The notes under the pieces are model-generated. The model was not told the DNA's origin, did not search any database, and saw only the letters and a program-made list of their open reading frames with translations. A stretch of DNA of 46,687 nt from an uncultured Clostridia bacterium (GTDB taxonomy: Bacteria; Bacillota; Clostridia; Christensenellales; Borkfalkiaceae), in contig CAJGDO010000010.1 of the NCBI GenBank assembly GCA_904502225.1, positions 1 to 46,687 on the forward strand, given 5' to 3'. The first letter of the stretch is position 1. Each line of letters starts with the position of its first letter. Positions 35,067 through 43,896 of the stretch are shown here, in pieces. Position numbers and translations under genes: made by a program.

Positions 35067-36182
35067 TCATTTTGTAATATCTCTAAATATTTTCAAAATA
35101 TTTTCTCTTATATTTTCAATATCATATTTACAAGCCCTTAATTTGCAAGTATCAGAAATTTTAGCACGCAAGTCTTCATCTTTATAAAGTCTTTCAATCG
35201 CTGATGCATAATCTTTTGGATTTTCAACACCACACAAATAGCCTGTCTCTTGGTCAACAACGTAATCTACAATTCCCCTCGTTCTAGCACCTATAATTGG
35301 CAGACCTGCCGCCATTGCTTCCAAAGACGCTAGACCTAACCCTTCTCTTTTTGAAGGAAATGCAAAAAGGTCGGCACATTGCATAATTTCATGCACGTCT
35401 TTTCTATATCCCAAAAACTTAACTTTATCTTCTATTCCAAGTTGGTTAACTCGATTTTTAAAACTTTCTAACAGTTCGCCTTTGCCACAAATCAAGTAAA
35501 CAATGTCTTGCTCTTTCAAAAGACCTATTGCTTCAATCACGGACTTGTGATTTTTATGTGGCTTCAATTCGCCCACTGAAAGAACAACAAAAGCTTCATT
35601 AGAGATTTCTAATTCTTCTCTCTTTTTAATGACATCTATACTTGCACCAAACTTCTTTGTATCCAAGCCAATTCCATCAATATGCTCTACAATCTTTGCA
35701 TGGAACTTTCTTTTTGAAAGATTATAGTCTTCCCAATTAATTGTTATAATTGCATCACAATATCGAGAAGCCCATTTTTCAATTGGATAAAATAATTTAT
35801 ATTTGAATTGCCCGCCTTTAAAAAAGTGATAGCCGTGGGTCATATAAACGACTTTTGTGCCCTTCTTTCTCGCTTTTTTTGCTGCAAGACGAGTCATTAT
35901 GCCCATAACAGGCTCATTTGTCCAAATCAAATCATACCCGCCATTATTAATTATTTGCCTTAAATCCGACAAGCCTTTCAAATTGCTTGGCTTTGCAGGA
36001 TTTCGTTGCAAACGCACTTTATAGACCTTATCTTCCCCCAACAACTTTTGCACTTCTTCAAAGCGATTCCCTACTTCCGAACACGCGACATCAACGTCAT
36101 AACCTTTTTCTCTCAAAAATTGAACGTGCGGAGCAAGAAATTGCATCATCATGTCGGTTGAAGTAACTAAAACTTTTTTCAT
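35067..36182 (-). CDS. Glycosyltransferase family 4 (EpsD/CapM-like)
   Basis: A 371-residue GT4: KVLVTSTDMMMQFLAPHVQF at the start, YDLIWTNEPVMGIMTRLAA, VVYMTHGYHFFKGG, VVLSVGELKPHKNHKSVIEA in the second domain, and FAFPSKREGLGLASLEAMAA with the E-x7-E motif followed by GLPIIGARTRGI. Enzymes of this group often add the second sugar onto the lipid-linked primer. It directly follows the transketolase pair. Confidence 0.88.
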   Translation of the reverse strand: MKKVLVTSTDMMMQFLAPHVQFLREKGYDVDVACSEVGNRFEEVQKLLGEDKVYKVRLQRNPAKPSNLKGLSDLRQIINNGGYDLIWTNEPVMGIMTRLAAKKARKKGTKVVYMTHGYHFFKGGQFKYKLFYPIEKWASRYCDAIITINWEDYNLSKRKFHAKIVEHIDGIGLDTKKFGASIDVIKKREELEISNEAFVVLSVGELKPHKNHKSVIEAIGLLKEQDIVYLICGKGELLESFKNRVNQLGIEDKVKFLGYRKDVHEIMQCADLFAFPSKREGLGLASLEAMAAGLPIIGARTRGIVDYVVDQETGYLCGVENPKDYASAIERLYKDEDLRAKISDTCKLRACKYDIENIRENILKIFRDITK

Positions 36183-36183
36183 T

Positions 36184-37098
36184 TTACCAATTCTCTTTTA
36201 TCTTTTCAATAATTGCTTTTGAATCAATTGAATATTGCTGTCTTAAATATTTTTGGCTACCTACAATGCAAGAATATCTATCATCTAACGCAACTCTAAC
36301 AAGTTTTGCCTTTACGTCGCTTTCAGCCATAACTTCTGCAACGGCTGAACCAAAGCCACCGCTTAAGTTGTGTTCTTCAACAGTTATAATCGCTTTATGA
36401 GTTTTAGCACAATCTAAAATCACTTGCTTGTCAATCGGTTTAACTGTTGGGAAAGTGTAAATTGTTGGTTTTATGCCTTGCTGTTTTAAGTGTTCACAAG
36501 CATCAAAAACTTCATCAAAGATTGCACCTGTTGAAAATACTGCAACGTTTGTTCCCTTTTCAATCTCAATAGCCTTGCCGATAGCAAAATTTTCTAGTTT
36601 ATCGTGAATGCGTCTTTCTCCGCCCCTGCCAAGTCGCAAATAACAAGTGCCCTGATGTTCATAAATTGCTTTGGTTGCACATTCTGCTTCCACCAAGTCG
36701 CCCGGAGCGAGCACTGCGACGTCTGGAAGTGAACGCATCATTGCAATATCTTCTGTTGCGTGGTGGCTCATACCCAAAGAGCCGTAAACAAACCCACCAC
36801 CAACACAAACCACCTTAACGTTTGCATTGTGATAAGCACAGTCGTTTCTAATTTGTTCTATACAACGCAAGGTTGGAAAGTTGCCTATTGAATAGGTATA
36901 AACAGTTTTGCCTTGCAAAGCAAGTCCTGCTGCAATTGAAGTCATATTTTGTTCGGCAATACCAGCATTTATAATTTGGTTAGGGAGTTCATCCCAAAAT
37001 GGTTTAAGAACACCAAAACCAAGGTCGCCCGTGATAATATAAACGTTTTTATCTTTCTTTGCAATTTCAAGCAAGGTTTTTACAAAAGTATCTCTCAT
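36184..37098 (-). CDS. Transketolase C-terminal half (pyrimidine-binding and C domain)
   Basis: The 304-residue protein is the second half of a split transketolase: GDLGFGVLKPFWDELPNQII, NAGIAEQNMTSIAAGLALQG with the catalytic glutamate E49, FVYGSLGMSHHATEDIAMMR, and TVEEHNLSGGFGSAVAEVMA in the C-terminal domain. Its ATG overlaps the stop of the N-half gene by 4 bp (ATGA), so they are made together as an alpha/beta pair. Its place inside a polysaccharide locus suggests a role in making a special sugar rather than general pentose metabolism. Confidence 0.88.
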   Translation of the reverse strand: MRDTFVKTLLEIAKKDKNVYIITGDLGFGVLKPFWDELPNQIINAGIAEQNMTSIAAGLALQGKTVYTYSIGNFPTLRCIEQIRNDCAYHNANVKVVCVGGGFVYGSLGMSHHATEDIAMMRSLPDVAVLAPGDLVEAECATKAIYEHQGTCYLRLGRGGERRIHDKLENFAIGKAIEIEKGTNVAVFSTGAIFDEVFDACEHLKQQGIKPTIYTFPTVKPIDKQVILDCAKTHKAIITVEEHNLSGGFGSAVAEVMAESDVKAKLVRVALDDRYSCIVGSQKYLRQQYSIDSKAIIEKIKENW

Positions 37099-37946
37099 TT
37101 GTTCCCCTCCTCGTAAGGGTCAACAACGCCCTTTGGCATATTTGAGTGCAATTCTTTTAATGCACCGTCATATTCTTCCCCTTCGTGTGGGAAACGATAG
37201 TGCCATAAAATATCTAATTCCATAAACGAAATGCCTTTACCTTTTATGGTGTTGGCAATAATTACTGTTGGTTTATCTTTGCTTTGTTTTGCTTGCTTAA
37301 ACGCCTCACGGAGTTGGTCGTGGTCGTGCCCGTCAATATCCAACACGTTCCAACCAAACGCCTTCCACTTATCTGCAAACGGAGAAAGCGAGAGCGTGTT
37401 TTCACAATAGTCCAAACTTTGCATTTTATTGTGGTCAACAACCACAACAAGTTGGTTTAACTTAAACTGTTTAGCAAAAAGTGCCATTTCCCAAATTGAG
37501 CCTTCGTCACATTCGCCGTCACCAACTATAGCGTAAGTATAATAAGGCTTGTTTTCTATTTTTGCATTAAGTGCCATGCCCGCACCAACGCAAGCACCGT
37601 GACCAAGCGAGCCTGTTGAGAATTCCACCCCAGGAACGCCTTTATGTGAGACGTGACCTGATAAACGGCTTCCATCAGCATAGTGAGTTTTGAGTTCTTC
37701 TCTATCAAAAAAGCCTTTTTCAGCGAGGGCAGCATAAATAGATGCACCTGCGTGGCCCTTACTTAAAATTACTCTATCACGGTTTTCATCTTTTAAGTTG
37801 TCTGGCGAAATATTTGCAACATCGTTATAAAGCACAGCAACAATATCTGCCACAGATAAAATTGATGCTATGTGGCTTCCGTGTGAAATATGCGTCATTT
37901 CAACGCCATGGCGTCTAATAAGCCAAGCCAATTGTTCACTATTCAT
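37095..37946 (-). CDS. Transketolase N-terminal half (TPP-binding)
   Basis: The 283-residue protein binds thiamine diphosphate through GDGECDEGS (142-150) and N173 in VVVDHNKMQ, the GDG-N motif. Other family blocks: DRVILSKGHAGASIYAALAE, and EFSTGSLGHGACVGAGMAL. With the C-half it would move two-carbon ketol units between sugar phosphates. Split transketolases are common in anaerobes, but these copies lie between aldo-keto reductase and glycosyltransferase genes of the locus. A GGAG-type site precedes the ATG at 37946. Confidence 0.9.
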   Translation of the reverse strand: MNSEQLAWLIRRHGVEMTHISHGSHIASILSVADIVAVLYNDVANISPDNLKDENRDRVILSKGHAGASIYAALAEKGFFDREELKTHYADGSRLSGHVSHKGVPGVEFSTGSLGHGACVGAGMALNAKIENKPYYTYAIVGDGECDEGSIWEMALFAKQFKLNQLVVVVDHNKMQSLDYCENTLSLSPFADKWKAFGWNVLDIDGHDHDQLREAFKQAKQSKDKPTVIIANTIKGKGISFMELDILWHYRFPHEGEEYDGALKELHSNMPKGVVDPYEEGNK

Positions 37947-37950
37947 TGCT

Positions 37951-38895
37951 TTACTCCTTTGAAATTTGGTCTAATCTATCTATTTGCTCTGGCGAAAGCA
38001 CCCAATCAAGAGCCTCTATGTTTTGCAACACTTGTTTTGGCGATTTTGCCCCAACTATTACCACTGAATTTTTTAGATAATCTAATATCCAACGAATTGC
38101 AATCGACGAAACGGCCTTGCCTTGTTCAACAGCAATTTCTTTTAATACTTCAACAATTTCTAAATTCTTTAATAATTTTTGGCCGTGGAAATTAACGTAT
38201 ATATCCCTTGAACGCCTGTCGTTTGCATCAAACTTGCAATTTTTATCATACTTTCCGCTTAAAATTCCTTGACCTAAACTTCCCCAAGTAAATGGAGTCA
38301 TATTAAAATCATCACGAAAAGCAAACATTTCCTTTTCATTTTTTCTGCACGCCAAACTATACTCGTCTTGAAAGGAAACAAAAGGGTTGTTATCCTTAAA
38401 CTCTTTTAGTTCAACAGCATCCTGTTCGTGAATATTAGATAATCCGTAATACCTAATCTTTCCTTGTTGTTTTAGAACTTCTAACGTGTTTGCAACTTCA
38501 ACTAACGGGGTCTTTCCATCCCTATAATGAATTTGATATAAGTCTATGTAATCACGATTTAATCTTTTTAAACTTCCTTCAACAGCCTTAAAAATATATT
38601 CTCGTGAGTTATCATAAGTGGTTTTTCCGTTCTCAACTCTAACGCCAAATTTAGTTGTTATAACCACTTTTTTACTTTGAAAACCTAACGCTTCTGCAAG
38701 CGTTCTTTCACTTTCACCAAGTCCATAAGTGTCAGCAGTATCAAAAAAGTTAATGCCATTATCAACAGCAGTCTTTACAGCATTAATTAAATCTTCTCTT
38801 TGAGTGTTCCCCCAACCATATCCGCCAAGAGGACAGCCACCCATACATAAAGCCGAAACGTTTAAGTCAGTTTTCTTAATCAATACTTTTTGCAT
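37951..38895 (-). CDS. Aldo-keto reductase
   Basis: A 314-residue (beta/alpha)8 NAD(P)H oxidoreductase. The catalytic tetrad is complete: D52, Y57 (FFDTADTYG), K82 (TTKFG) and H123 (LYQIHY). The C-terminal cofactor region reads SSIAIRWILDYLKNSVVIVG and AKSPKQV. An ATG at 38901 abuts the GGGGG ribosome binding site, so the ATG at 38895, six bases further, is taken as the start. The beginning overlaps the acyltransferase stop. In this setting it may reduce a keto-sugar or shape a side-chain precursor. Confidence 0.85.
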   Translation of the reverse strand: MQKVLIKKTDLNVSALCMGGCPLGGYGWGNTQREDLINAVKTAVDNGINFFDTADTYGLGESERTLAEALGFQSKKVVITTKFGVRVENGKTTYDNSREYIFKAVEGSLKRLNRDYIDLYQIHYRDGKTPLVEVANTLEVLKQQGKIRYYGLSNIHEQDAVELKEFKDNNPFVSFQDEYSLACRKNEKEMFAFRDDFNMTPFTWGSLGQGILSGKYDKNCKFDANDRRSRDIYVNFHGQKLLKNLEIVEVLKEIAVEQGKAVSSIAIRWILDYLKNSVVIVGAKSPKQVLQNIEALDWVLSPEQIDRLDQISKE

Positions 38896-39865
38896 TTCCA
38901 TCCCCCTTTTTGTGTTTTCTTATTAAATCGACAATAATTTTGCGAATAAGGTTTTCTATATAATACACAACCGTTGCCAAGACAAATATTCCAACAGACA
39001 CAACCAACAAATTGATTGGAAAAACAAAATGTTGCAATCTCCTTATAACTATAAACTGAACCACATATATATGCAAGGTCAAATTTGAAACAAATGAGAT
39101 AGTTTTATTGAGTTTGTTTGGAAACTTTTTAAGTCTTTCTTCCAAAATAAATGCTGTTTTGAAAATAAAATAAAGCACAAGCAAAATTGCAAATTGGTTT
39201 AAGATTTGCAAAGGTGCAATTTTAATAATTTTTGAAAAGGCAATTTTTGAGCCGAAATATAAAACTAAACTTATAAAAAGAAAAATGAAGTCTCGTTTAA
39301 TATTGCCTTTTTTAATTTTTTCTTTATGCTTTCTAAACAATGCACCCATAAGCATACTGATAAAATACAAAAAGAAAATAAACGGCTCGTATACGCTGTC
39401 TACGTGATAATAATTTTTTTCTACAAAAACAAAATAAACCAAAATCCAAACGACTATTAAAGCAAGAAACGTGGTTTCCAAAAACTTATCATACTTTTTT
39501 GAAAGATACGCAACAATATAAAAAAGCACGTAAGCAATCATCAGCCACACAATAAATATATAATTTGTTGGATATATAAACAACCTAATTAAGTCGTTAA
39601 AACCATTGATAGCATAATCGCCTATCAAAACAGTAAACAAGGTAAACAATATAACCAACGGATAAATTCTTACAATTCTTTTAGAGTAATATTTAACAAA
39701 GTTCTCTTTAATGTGGTAAAGACAAAAACCCGATATTGCAAAAAACAAAATGTTGCCAATCAACCCACCTGCTGCTAAACTTGCAACTGGCCAAACTTGA
39801 CCATAGTGTGAATTTGTTATCAAAATCGCTGCTAGCACACGCAAGTAATTGATAAAAATATACAT
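38876..39865 (-). CDS. Acyltransferase 3 family membrane protein
   Basis: An OafA/Acyltransferase_3-type protein of 329 residues with about ten membrane segments; it would O-acylate (often acetylate) the glycan using a cytoplasmic acyl donor. The N-terminus YIFINYLRVLAAILITNSHY fits the family's R/D-x-x-R/A-type first helix, and GNILFFAISGFCLYHIKENF matches the second. A GTG at 39874 falls within AAAGGTGG, so the ATG at 39865 is preferred. It overlaps the aldo-keto reductase gene by 20 bp. Confidence 0.8.
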   Translation of the reverse strand: MYIFINYLRVLAAILITNSHYGQVWPVASLAAGGLIGNILFFAISGFCLYHIKENFVKYYSKRIVRIYPLVILFTLFTVLIGDYAINGFNDLIRLFIYPTNYIFIVWLMIAYVLFYIVAYLSKKYDKFLETTFLALIVVWILVYFVFVEKNYYHVDSVYEPFIFFLYFISMLMGALFRKHKEKIKKGNIKRDFIFLFISLVLYFGSKIAFSKIIKIAPLQILNQFAILLVLYFIFKTAFILEERLKKFPNKLNKTISFVSNLTLHIYVVQFIVIRRLQHFVFPINLLVVSVGIFVLATVVYYIENLIRKIIVDLIRKHKKGDGNAKSID

Positions 39866-39917
39866 TTTAACCACCTTTGTTTTTTTAATTTGATAATTGG
39901 TAAAAGTCCACTTGTTT

Positions 39918-40586
39918 TTAGTTCTCTTGGCTTTTTATCTCGGCTTCTTGTGTTTCAACTTCTTTATTTTCAACATTTTCCGTCTTTACCACAGAAGAGC
40001 CGTCATCTTCGTTGCCTTCGTTAGTGAAAACTGACTTAATTGTCATAAAGAAAATTTTAAGGTCAAGCCCGAAAGAAAGATTGTCCACGTAATAATTATC
40101 GTACTCAAAACGGGCCTCAACAGTGTTGGTTTTTCTTCCGTGAACTGCTGCCCACCCCGTCACGCCTGGGCGGACGGCAAAACGCTTTAATTCTTCTTCG
40201 GTATATTCTTCCCACTTCTTTGGATAATAAGTTAAGACTGGGCGTGGACCGATTAGCGACATATCGCCTTTAATAATATTCCAAAACTGTGGCAATTCAT
40301 CAATACTTGTCGCTCTAATAATACGACCAATTTTAGTCACACGCTTATCGCCCTTAACACAGTAAACGCCACCTTCTTGTTGTTCGGCTCCAACACACAT
40401 TGAACGGAATTTATACATCCAATAAACTTTTCCGCCCTTTCCCACACGTTGTTGCTTAAATATAACAGGACCTTTAGATTCCAATTTGATTAATACTGCA
40501 ACTATTAACATTGGTACTAAACAAATGATTAAGCCTAAAATCGAAACAAATAAATCAAAAAATCTTTTAAGAAAATGTTTATACAT
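39918..40586 (-). CDS. Initiating phosphoglycosyl transferase (bacterial sugar transferase family)
   Basis: This 222-residue monotopic transferase adds the first sugar phosphate to undecaprenyl phosphate and so starts the repeat unit. It has one N-terminal hydrophobic segment (about 10-34), VIFKQQRVGKGGKVYWMYKF, RSM, then DELPQFWNIIKGDMSLIGPRP with the conserved DE and PRP, and RFAVRPGVTGWAAVHGR. A short acidic tail rich in glutamate ends the protein. It is the first gene after the locus promoter. Confidence 0.92.
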   Translation of the reverse strand: MYKHFLKRFFDLFVSILGLIICLVPMLIVAVLIKLESKGPVIFKQQRVGKGGKVYWMYKFRSMCVGAEQQEGGVYCVKGDKRVTKIGRIIRATSIDELPQFWNIIKGDMSLIGPRPVLTYYPKKWEEYTEEELKRFAVRPGVTGWAAVHGRKTNTVEARFEYDNYYVDNLSFGLDLKIFFMTIKSVFTNEGNEDDGSSVVKTENVENKEVETQEAEIKSQEN

Positions 40587-40697
40587 ACTTTTTCCTTCTT
40601 TTTTCAGTAATTTTTAAGTTCAAAAAATCAAACAAAATTGTTGTTATTTCGATTACATGAAATTTTATAATATATTAATATATTATACGCCTTTTAT

Positions 40698-40726
40698 ATT
40701 ATACACCTTAAAAAGTCTAATGTCAA
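40698..40726 (-). promoter_or_regulatory. Consensus sigma-A promoter of the polysaccharide locus
   Basis: Minus strand TTGACA (40721-40726), exactly 17 bp, TATAAT (40698-40703). Both hexamers are perfect. It lies 112 bp before the initiating transferase, and no internal promoter of similar quality was noticed down to 19.06 kb. Confidence 0.88.
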
Positions 40727-40861
40727 TACTAAATTTATTAAAACTATGGTTGTTTTGGCACAAAAAACACTGTTTTGTTATAATTTCCCCATAAATTTAG
40801 CACCGTCTTATACTCAACTAAAATTTTATTATAAAAGTTTGAAATTTATGGTGCAATTAAT

Positions 40862-40902
40862 AAAAAAATAAGCACCCCACGTTAAATGTGAGAGTGCTTT
40901 TA
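40862..40902 (-). terminator. Terminator of nagB
   Basis: On the minus strand AAGCACTCTCAC pairs (with G-T and one or two mismatches) with GTGGGGTGCTT, followed by a T-rich tail, just after the nagB stop. Confidence 0.75.
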
Positions 40903-40907
40903 ATTAA

Positions 40908-41693
40908 TTATTTTTCGTTTTTGTAAATTTCCTTAAAGTACTTATAAGTATCAACTTTCAATTCGCCACAAGCCGCTTCATCGCAAGCAATTATGCCGTC
41001 CTTATGCAATTGTAAAGCACTTATTGTCCAAGCGTGGTCAACACCGCCTTCAACACAATGGCGAAGTGCACGTGCCTTGTTATGTCCGCTGATTAAAAGC
41101 ATAACTTGTTTCGAATCACAAACCGTGCCAACACCAACAGAAAGAGCAGTTTTTGGAACTTTATTAACGTCGTTATCAAAGAAACGAGAGTTTACAATCA
41201 AAGTGTCTTCGGTCAAAGCACGAACGCCTGTTCTTGAAGTTAAAGAAGTGAAAGGTTCGTTAAACGCAATGTGTCCGTCAACACCACTGCCACCCATAAA
41301 TAGGTCAATTCCGCCGTAAGACGCAATCTTATCTTCATAACGCTTGCATTCTGCTTCTAAATCTTTAGCCATACCGTCTAAAATATTGATGTTTTCAGCA
41401 GGAATATCGATGTGGTTAAAGAAATTGTCGTGCATAAAGTACCAATAACTTTGGTCGTGTTCTCTTGGTAAACCAACGTATTCATCCATATTAAACGTCA
41501 CAACGTTTTTGAAGGTCACCTTGCCAGCCTTGTTCATTTCAATCAACTTTTTGTAAACGCCAAGTGGAGAAGAACCTGTTGGCAAACCGAGCACGAATGG
41601 GCGGTCTTCTTTGTGGTTATTAATTGCACTTGCAATGTGTTCAGCAGCCCAAGCACTCATTGAATCGTAATTGTCTTTGATAATTAATTTCAT
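40908..41693 (-). CDS. nagB: Glucosamine-6-phosphate deaminase
   Basis: NagB turns glucosamine 6-phosphate into fructose 6-phosphate and ammonia. The 261-residue protein shows LGLPTGSSPLGVYKKL (35-50), the general-base aspartate D70 in FNMDEYVGL, and SGVDGHIAFNEP with D139, H141 and E146. It is monocistronic with its own promoter and terminator. It shares the amino-sugar pool that supplies UDP-GlcNAc for CapE next door, but the operon is separate. Confidence 0.95.
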   Translation of the reverse strand: MKLIIKDNYDSMSAWAAEHIASAINNHKEDRPFVLGLPTGSSPLGVYKKLIEMNKAGKVTFKNVVTFNMDEYVGLPREHDQSYWYFMHDNFFNHIDIPAENINILDGMAKDLEAECKRYEDKIASYGGIDLFMGGSGVDGHIAFNEPFTSLTSRTGVRALTEDTLIVNSRFFDNDVNKVPKTALSVGVGTVCDSKQVMLLISGHNKARALRHCVEGGVDHAWTISALQLHKDGIIACDEAACGELKVDTYKYFKEIYKNEK

Positions 41694-41734
41694 ATCTATA
41701 TCTCCTTAAATAAAAACTAAAATATACAACTTTG

Positions 41735-41763
41735 ATTATACAACTTATTAAGCCATTTGTAAA
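41735..41763 (-). promoter_or_regulatory. Promoter of nagB
   Basis: TTTACA (41758-41763), 17 bp, TATAAT (41735-41740) on the minus strand, 42 bp before the ATG; AAGGAG is the ribosome binding site. Confidence 0.75.
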
Positions 41764-41825
41764 GGCATTTTTAACTTTTTTAATGAAAAGATAAATTAAG
41801 TGAGTTTTTGCCCATACTAAAAGTA

Positions 41826-41854
41826 AAAACGCCCACTTTTTAGTTGGCGTTTTG
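41826..41854 (-). terminator. Terminator overlapping the end of the MATE gene
   Basis: AAAACGCCAACT and AGTGGGCGTTTT form a stem with a short A-rich loop and T-tail on the minus strand. The upstream arm encodes the last codons (…N-A-N) and the stop. Confidence 0.75.
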
Positions 41855-43273
41855 TTCTAAATCTTCACTATTTTTCAAGTTTTTTATAAGTTTTTTATAA
41901 ACGTTGCGGTAAATTATTGTTGAGAAAATAAAGGTTATTCCATCCGAAATAAGTTGGGCTGAAACAATGCCCGTAAGGGCAAAAAAGTGGTTCATAATAA
42001 ATATGGTTGGGATAGCGATAAGCCCTTGTCGAAGTATGCCAAGTAAAAGCGATTCTTTGCCCTTTCCCATGGCTTGAAGACAATAAATTTTTTGGAAATT
42101 TGCAATCATAAACGGCGTTGCAAGGCAGGCAATCCTCAAAAATTTTGTGCCGTAAGCAATGGTTGTTTTTTCCCTGATAAACACCCACGTTATTTGTGGT
42201 GCAAACAGTTCAAACGCCAAAATGCAAACGCCTGCAACAATCATTCCAAGCACTTGTGCAACAACGGTAAAACTCTTCATTCTTGAATAGTTTTTGGATG
42301 CATAATTATAGGCAACAAGTGGCATCATGCCTTGGCAAAGCCCCATACCAATGTTGAGTGGGAGCATATCGGCTTTCTGCACTATTCCGTATGCCGCCAT
42401 TTCAATATCGCCATAGCCTGCCGTCAAATTATTCTTTATAATATGCGTAATGTTTGCAAGCATTCCCGTTAAGGCTGATGGCAAGCCAATCGCAAGTATA
42501 TCAATAAAATATCGCTTTTCAATTTTTATGTATTTTGGCGAAAGTGAAAGGATAGTTTTACCCCTCAACCTATAATAAACAAAAAGGAAATACGAAAGCG
42601 AAATGACGTTTGAAAGCAAGGTCGCAAGAGCGGCACCCGTCACTTCGTTGCCTGGTTTTAACAACACAAACATAAAAAGTGGGTCTAAAATAATGTTGGC
42701 AACACCGCCTATCGCAAGGCCGATTCCAGACTCTTTTGAATAGCCTGCACTACGCAATAAAAATGACATTGTCATTGAAAGCGTGGCTGGCACAGCACCA
42801 ATTACAACCACCCAAAATAGATAACTTGACGCATAGCCAATGGTGTTGTTTGATGCCCCTAATAGCCTTGCTAACGGCTCGGTAAACAAAAGACATAATA
42901 GTGAGTAAATTACTGCGATTACAAGCGACCCGTATATGCTAAAAACGCCAACACTTTTAGCGTCCAATTGCTTTTTTTCGCCAAGCAAACGGCTCATTAA
43001 ACTGCCCCCACCAACACCAAAAAGGTTCGCAAGCGAAGTGAGAATAAAAAATAAAATACTGACAACGCTTGCCGCTGCAACCTTATATGGGTCGTCTGTT
43101 AAGCCTATAAAAAAGGTGTCGGCAAGGTTATAAATCATTGTTATTAACTGGCTAACAACGGTTGGAATTGCCATAGTTAAAAGTGCTTTTACAACAGGCG
43201 TTGTTTCAAATAAAGCCGTTTTGTCGTTTGCAATCGAGCCATTATTTAGTTGTTTGTTTTGCATTTTGCTCAC
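41840..43273 (-). CDS. MATE family efflux transporter
   Basis: A 477-residue multidrug-and-toxin-extrusion protein with about 12 membrane segments, probably coupled to sodium or protons. Family text includes MAIPTVVSQLITMIYNLADT, FFIG, GVGGGSLMSRLLGEKK, and in the second half GMGLCQGMMPLVAYNYASK. The start is GTG at 43273 with GGAG 10 nt upstream; an ATG three codons later (43264) is possible. It stands alone next to the CsoR pair. Substrate unknown. Confidence 0.9.
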   Translation of the reverse strand: MSKMQNKQLNNGSIANDKTALFETTPVVKALLTMAIPTVVSQLITMIYNLADTFFIGLTDDPYKVAAASVVSILFFILTSLANLFGVGGGSLMSRLLGEKKQLDAKSVGVFSIYGSLVIAVIYSLLCLLFTEPLARLLGASNNTIGYASSYLFWVVVIGAVPATLSMTMSFLLRSAGYSKESGIGLAIGGVANIILDPLFMFVLLKPGNEVTGAALATLLSNVISLSYFLFVYYRLRGKTILSLSPKYIKIEKRYFIDILAIGLPSALTGMLANITHIIKNNLTAGYGDIEMAAYGIVQKADMLPLNIGMGLCQGMMPLVAYNYASKNYSRMKSFTVVAQVLGMIVAGVCILAFELFAPQITWVFIREKTTIAYGTKFLRIACLATPFMIANFQKIYCLQAMGKGKESLLLGILRQGLIAIPTIFIMNHFFALTGIVSAQLISDGITFIFSTIIYRNVYKKLIKNLKNSEDLEQNAN

Positions 43274-43353
43274 GGCTAAAATTCTCCAAAAAAGTCCTTT
43301 TTTCTATTTTACCACGAATATAAAATTTTTCCAAGTTGTTTGATATGTAAAAC

Positions 43354-43387
43354 AAAAAAACACTGACTAAAAATCAGTGTTTTTTTG
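43354..43387. terminator. Terminator after the desulforedoxin-like gene
   Basis: ACACTGA (43360-43366) and TCAGTGT (43374-43380) form a stem flanked by A7 and T7, so it can work in both directions. Confidence 0.85.
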
Positions 43388-43419
43388 ATTATTTTGGTTT
43401 GCTTTTTAACAAGCAGTTT

Positions 43420-43569
43420 TTACTTGTTTGCTAAACGTTTATCTGCTTCTTCAACAGAAATTTCTTTCATAACTTCGCCACAACATTTGATACCACAGTT
43501 TGGGCAAGTACATTCGATTAATACTTTAACCATAGCACCACATTTTTCACAAAGAACGATTTTTTCCAT
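43420..43569 (-). CDS. Desulforedoxin-like Cys-rich mini-protein
   Basis: A 49-residue protein preceded by AAGGAGG. It has seven cysteines (7, 10, 20, 22, 25, 29, 30). The spacing CxxCG...VKVL...CCGEVM matches desulforedoxin or the FeS4 domain of desulfoferrodoxin, where the CxxC and CC pairs bind one iron. An added C-x-C-x-x-C (20, 22, 25) lies between them and is not part of the standard site. It is cotranscribed with the CsoR-family repressor 16 bp upstream. Possible roles are electron transfer, metal buffering or a redox/copper response; function not established. Confidence 0.75.
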   Translation of the reverse strand: MEKIVLCEKCGAMVKVLIECTCPNCGIKCCGEVMKEISVEEADKRLANK

Positions 43570-43585
43570 AATAATACCTCCTTTT

Positions 43586-43879
43586 TTATTGGTTAAATCT
43601 TTTAAATAAACTTATAAGTTCATCAATTGTGTCTAATTCGCCGTTTTCAAGTTCTCTTGGAACGCACATATATAAATGGTTTTCTAAAATGTGCGATGAA
43701 AGGCTTTTTATGGAATTTTTAACAGCCGTTAATTGAACTAAAAGGTCATTGCAATAGGCATCATTTTCAACCATTTTGGTTATTCCATTTATTTGCCCAC
43801 CTATCCTTTTTAATCTATTTATAATAAGTTTTTTCTCATCAGCACTTCTCTTCGTTTTTTTATTGCAACAGTTTTCCAT
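43586..43879 (-). CDS. csoR: CsoR/FrmR-family metal-sensing repressor (copper-type residues)
   Basis: The 97-residue all-helical protein belongs to the DUF156 family. RLKRIGGQINGITKMVE is the family's first helix. The Cu(I) triad of CsoR is present as C43 (DAYCNDLL), H68 and C72 (HLYMC, H-x3-C). An extra CC lies at residues 4-5. A TTG at 43885 is upstream, but GGAGG with 6-nt spacing marks the ATG at 43879. The promoter contains a CsoR-type operator, so it should repress itself and the downstream mini-protein until copper binds. No copper ATPase is in the window. Confidence 0.85.
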   Translation of the reverse strand: MENCCNKKTKRSADEKKLIINRLKRIGGQINGITKMVENDAYCNDLLVQLTAVKNSIKSLSSHILENHLYMCVPRELENGELDTIDELISLFKRFNQ

Positions 43880-43896
43880 ACCCAACCTCCGAACTT

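Larger units (their letters stand above)
40587..40907. other. Intergenic region between nagB and the polysaccharide locus
   Basis: This 321-bp gap holds the locus promoter, a ~105-nt leader with an ATATTAATAT palindrome, the nagB terminator, and a 10-bp inverted repeat (CCATAAATTT at 40789-40798, AAATTTATGG at 40842-40851) of unknown role. No gene is seen. Confidence 0.6.

Noticed and set aside
43385..43609. 74-codon plus-strand frame
   Set aside because: It lies opposite the desulforedoxin-like gene, which has a strong ribosome binding site, cysteine motif and operon context.
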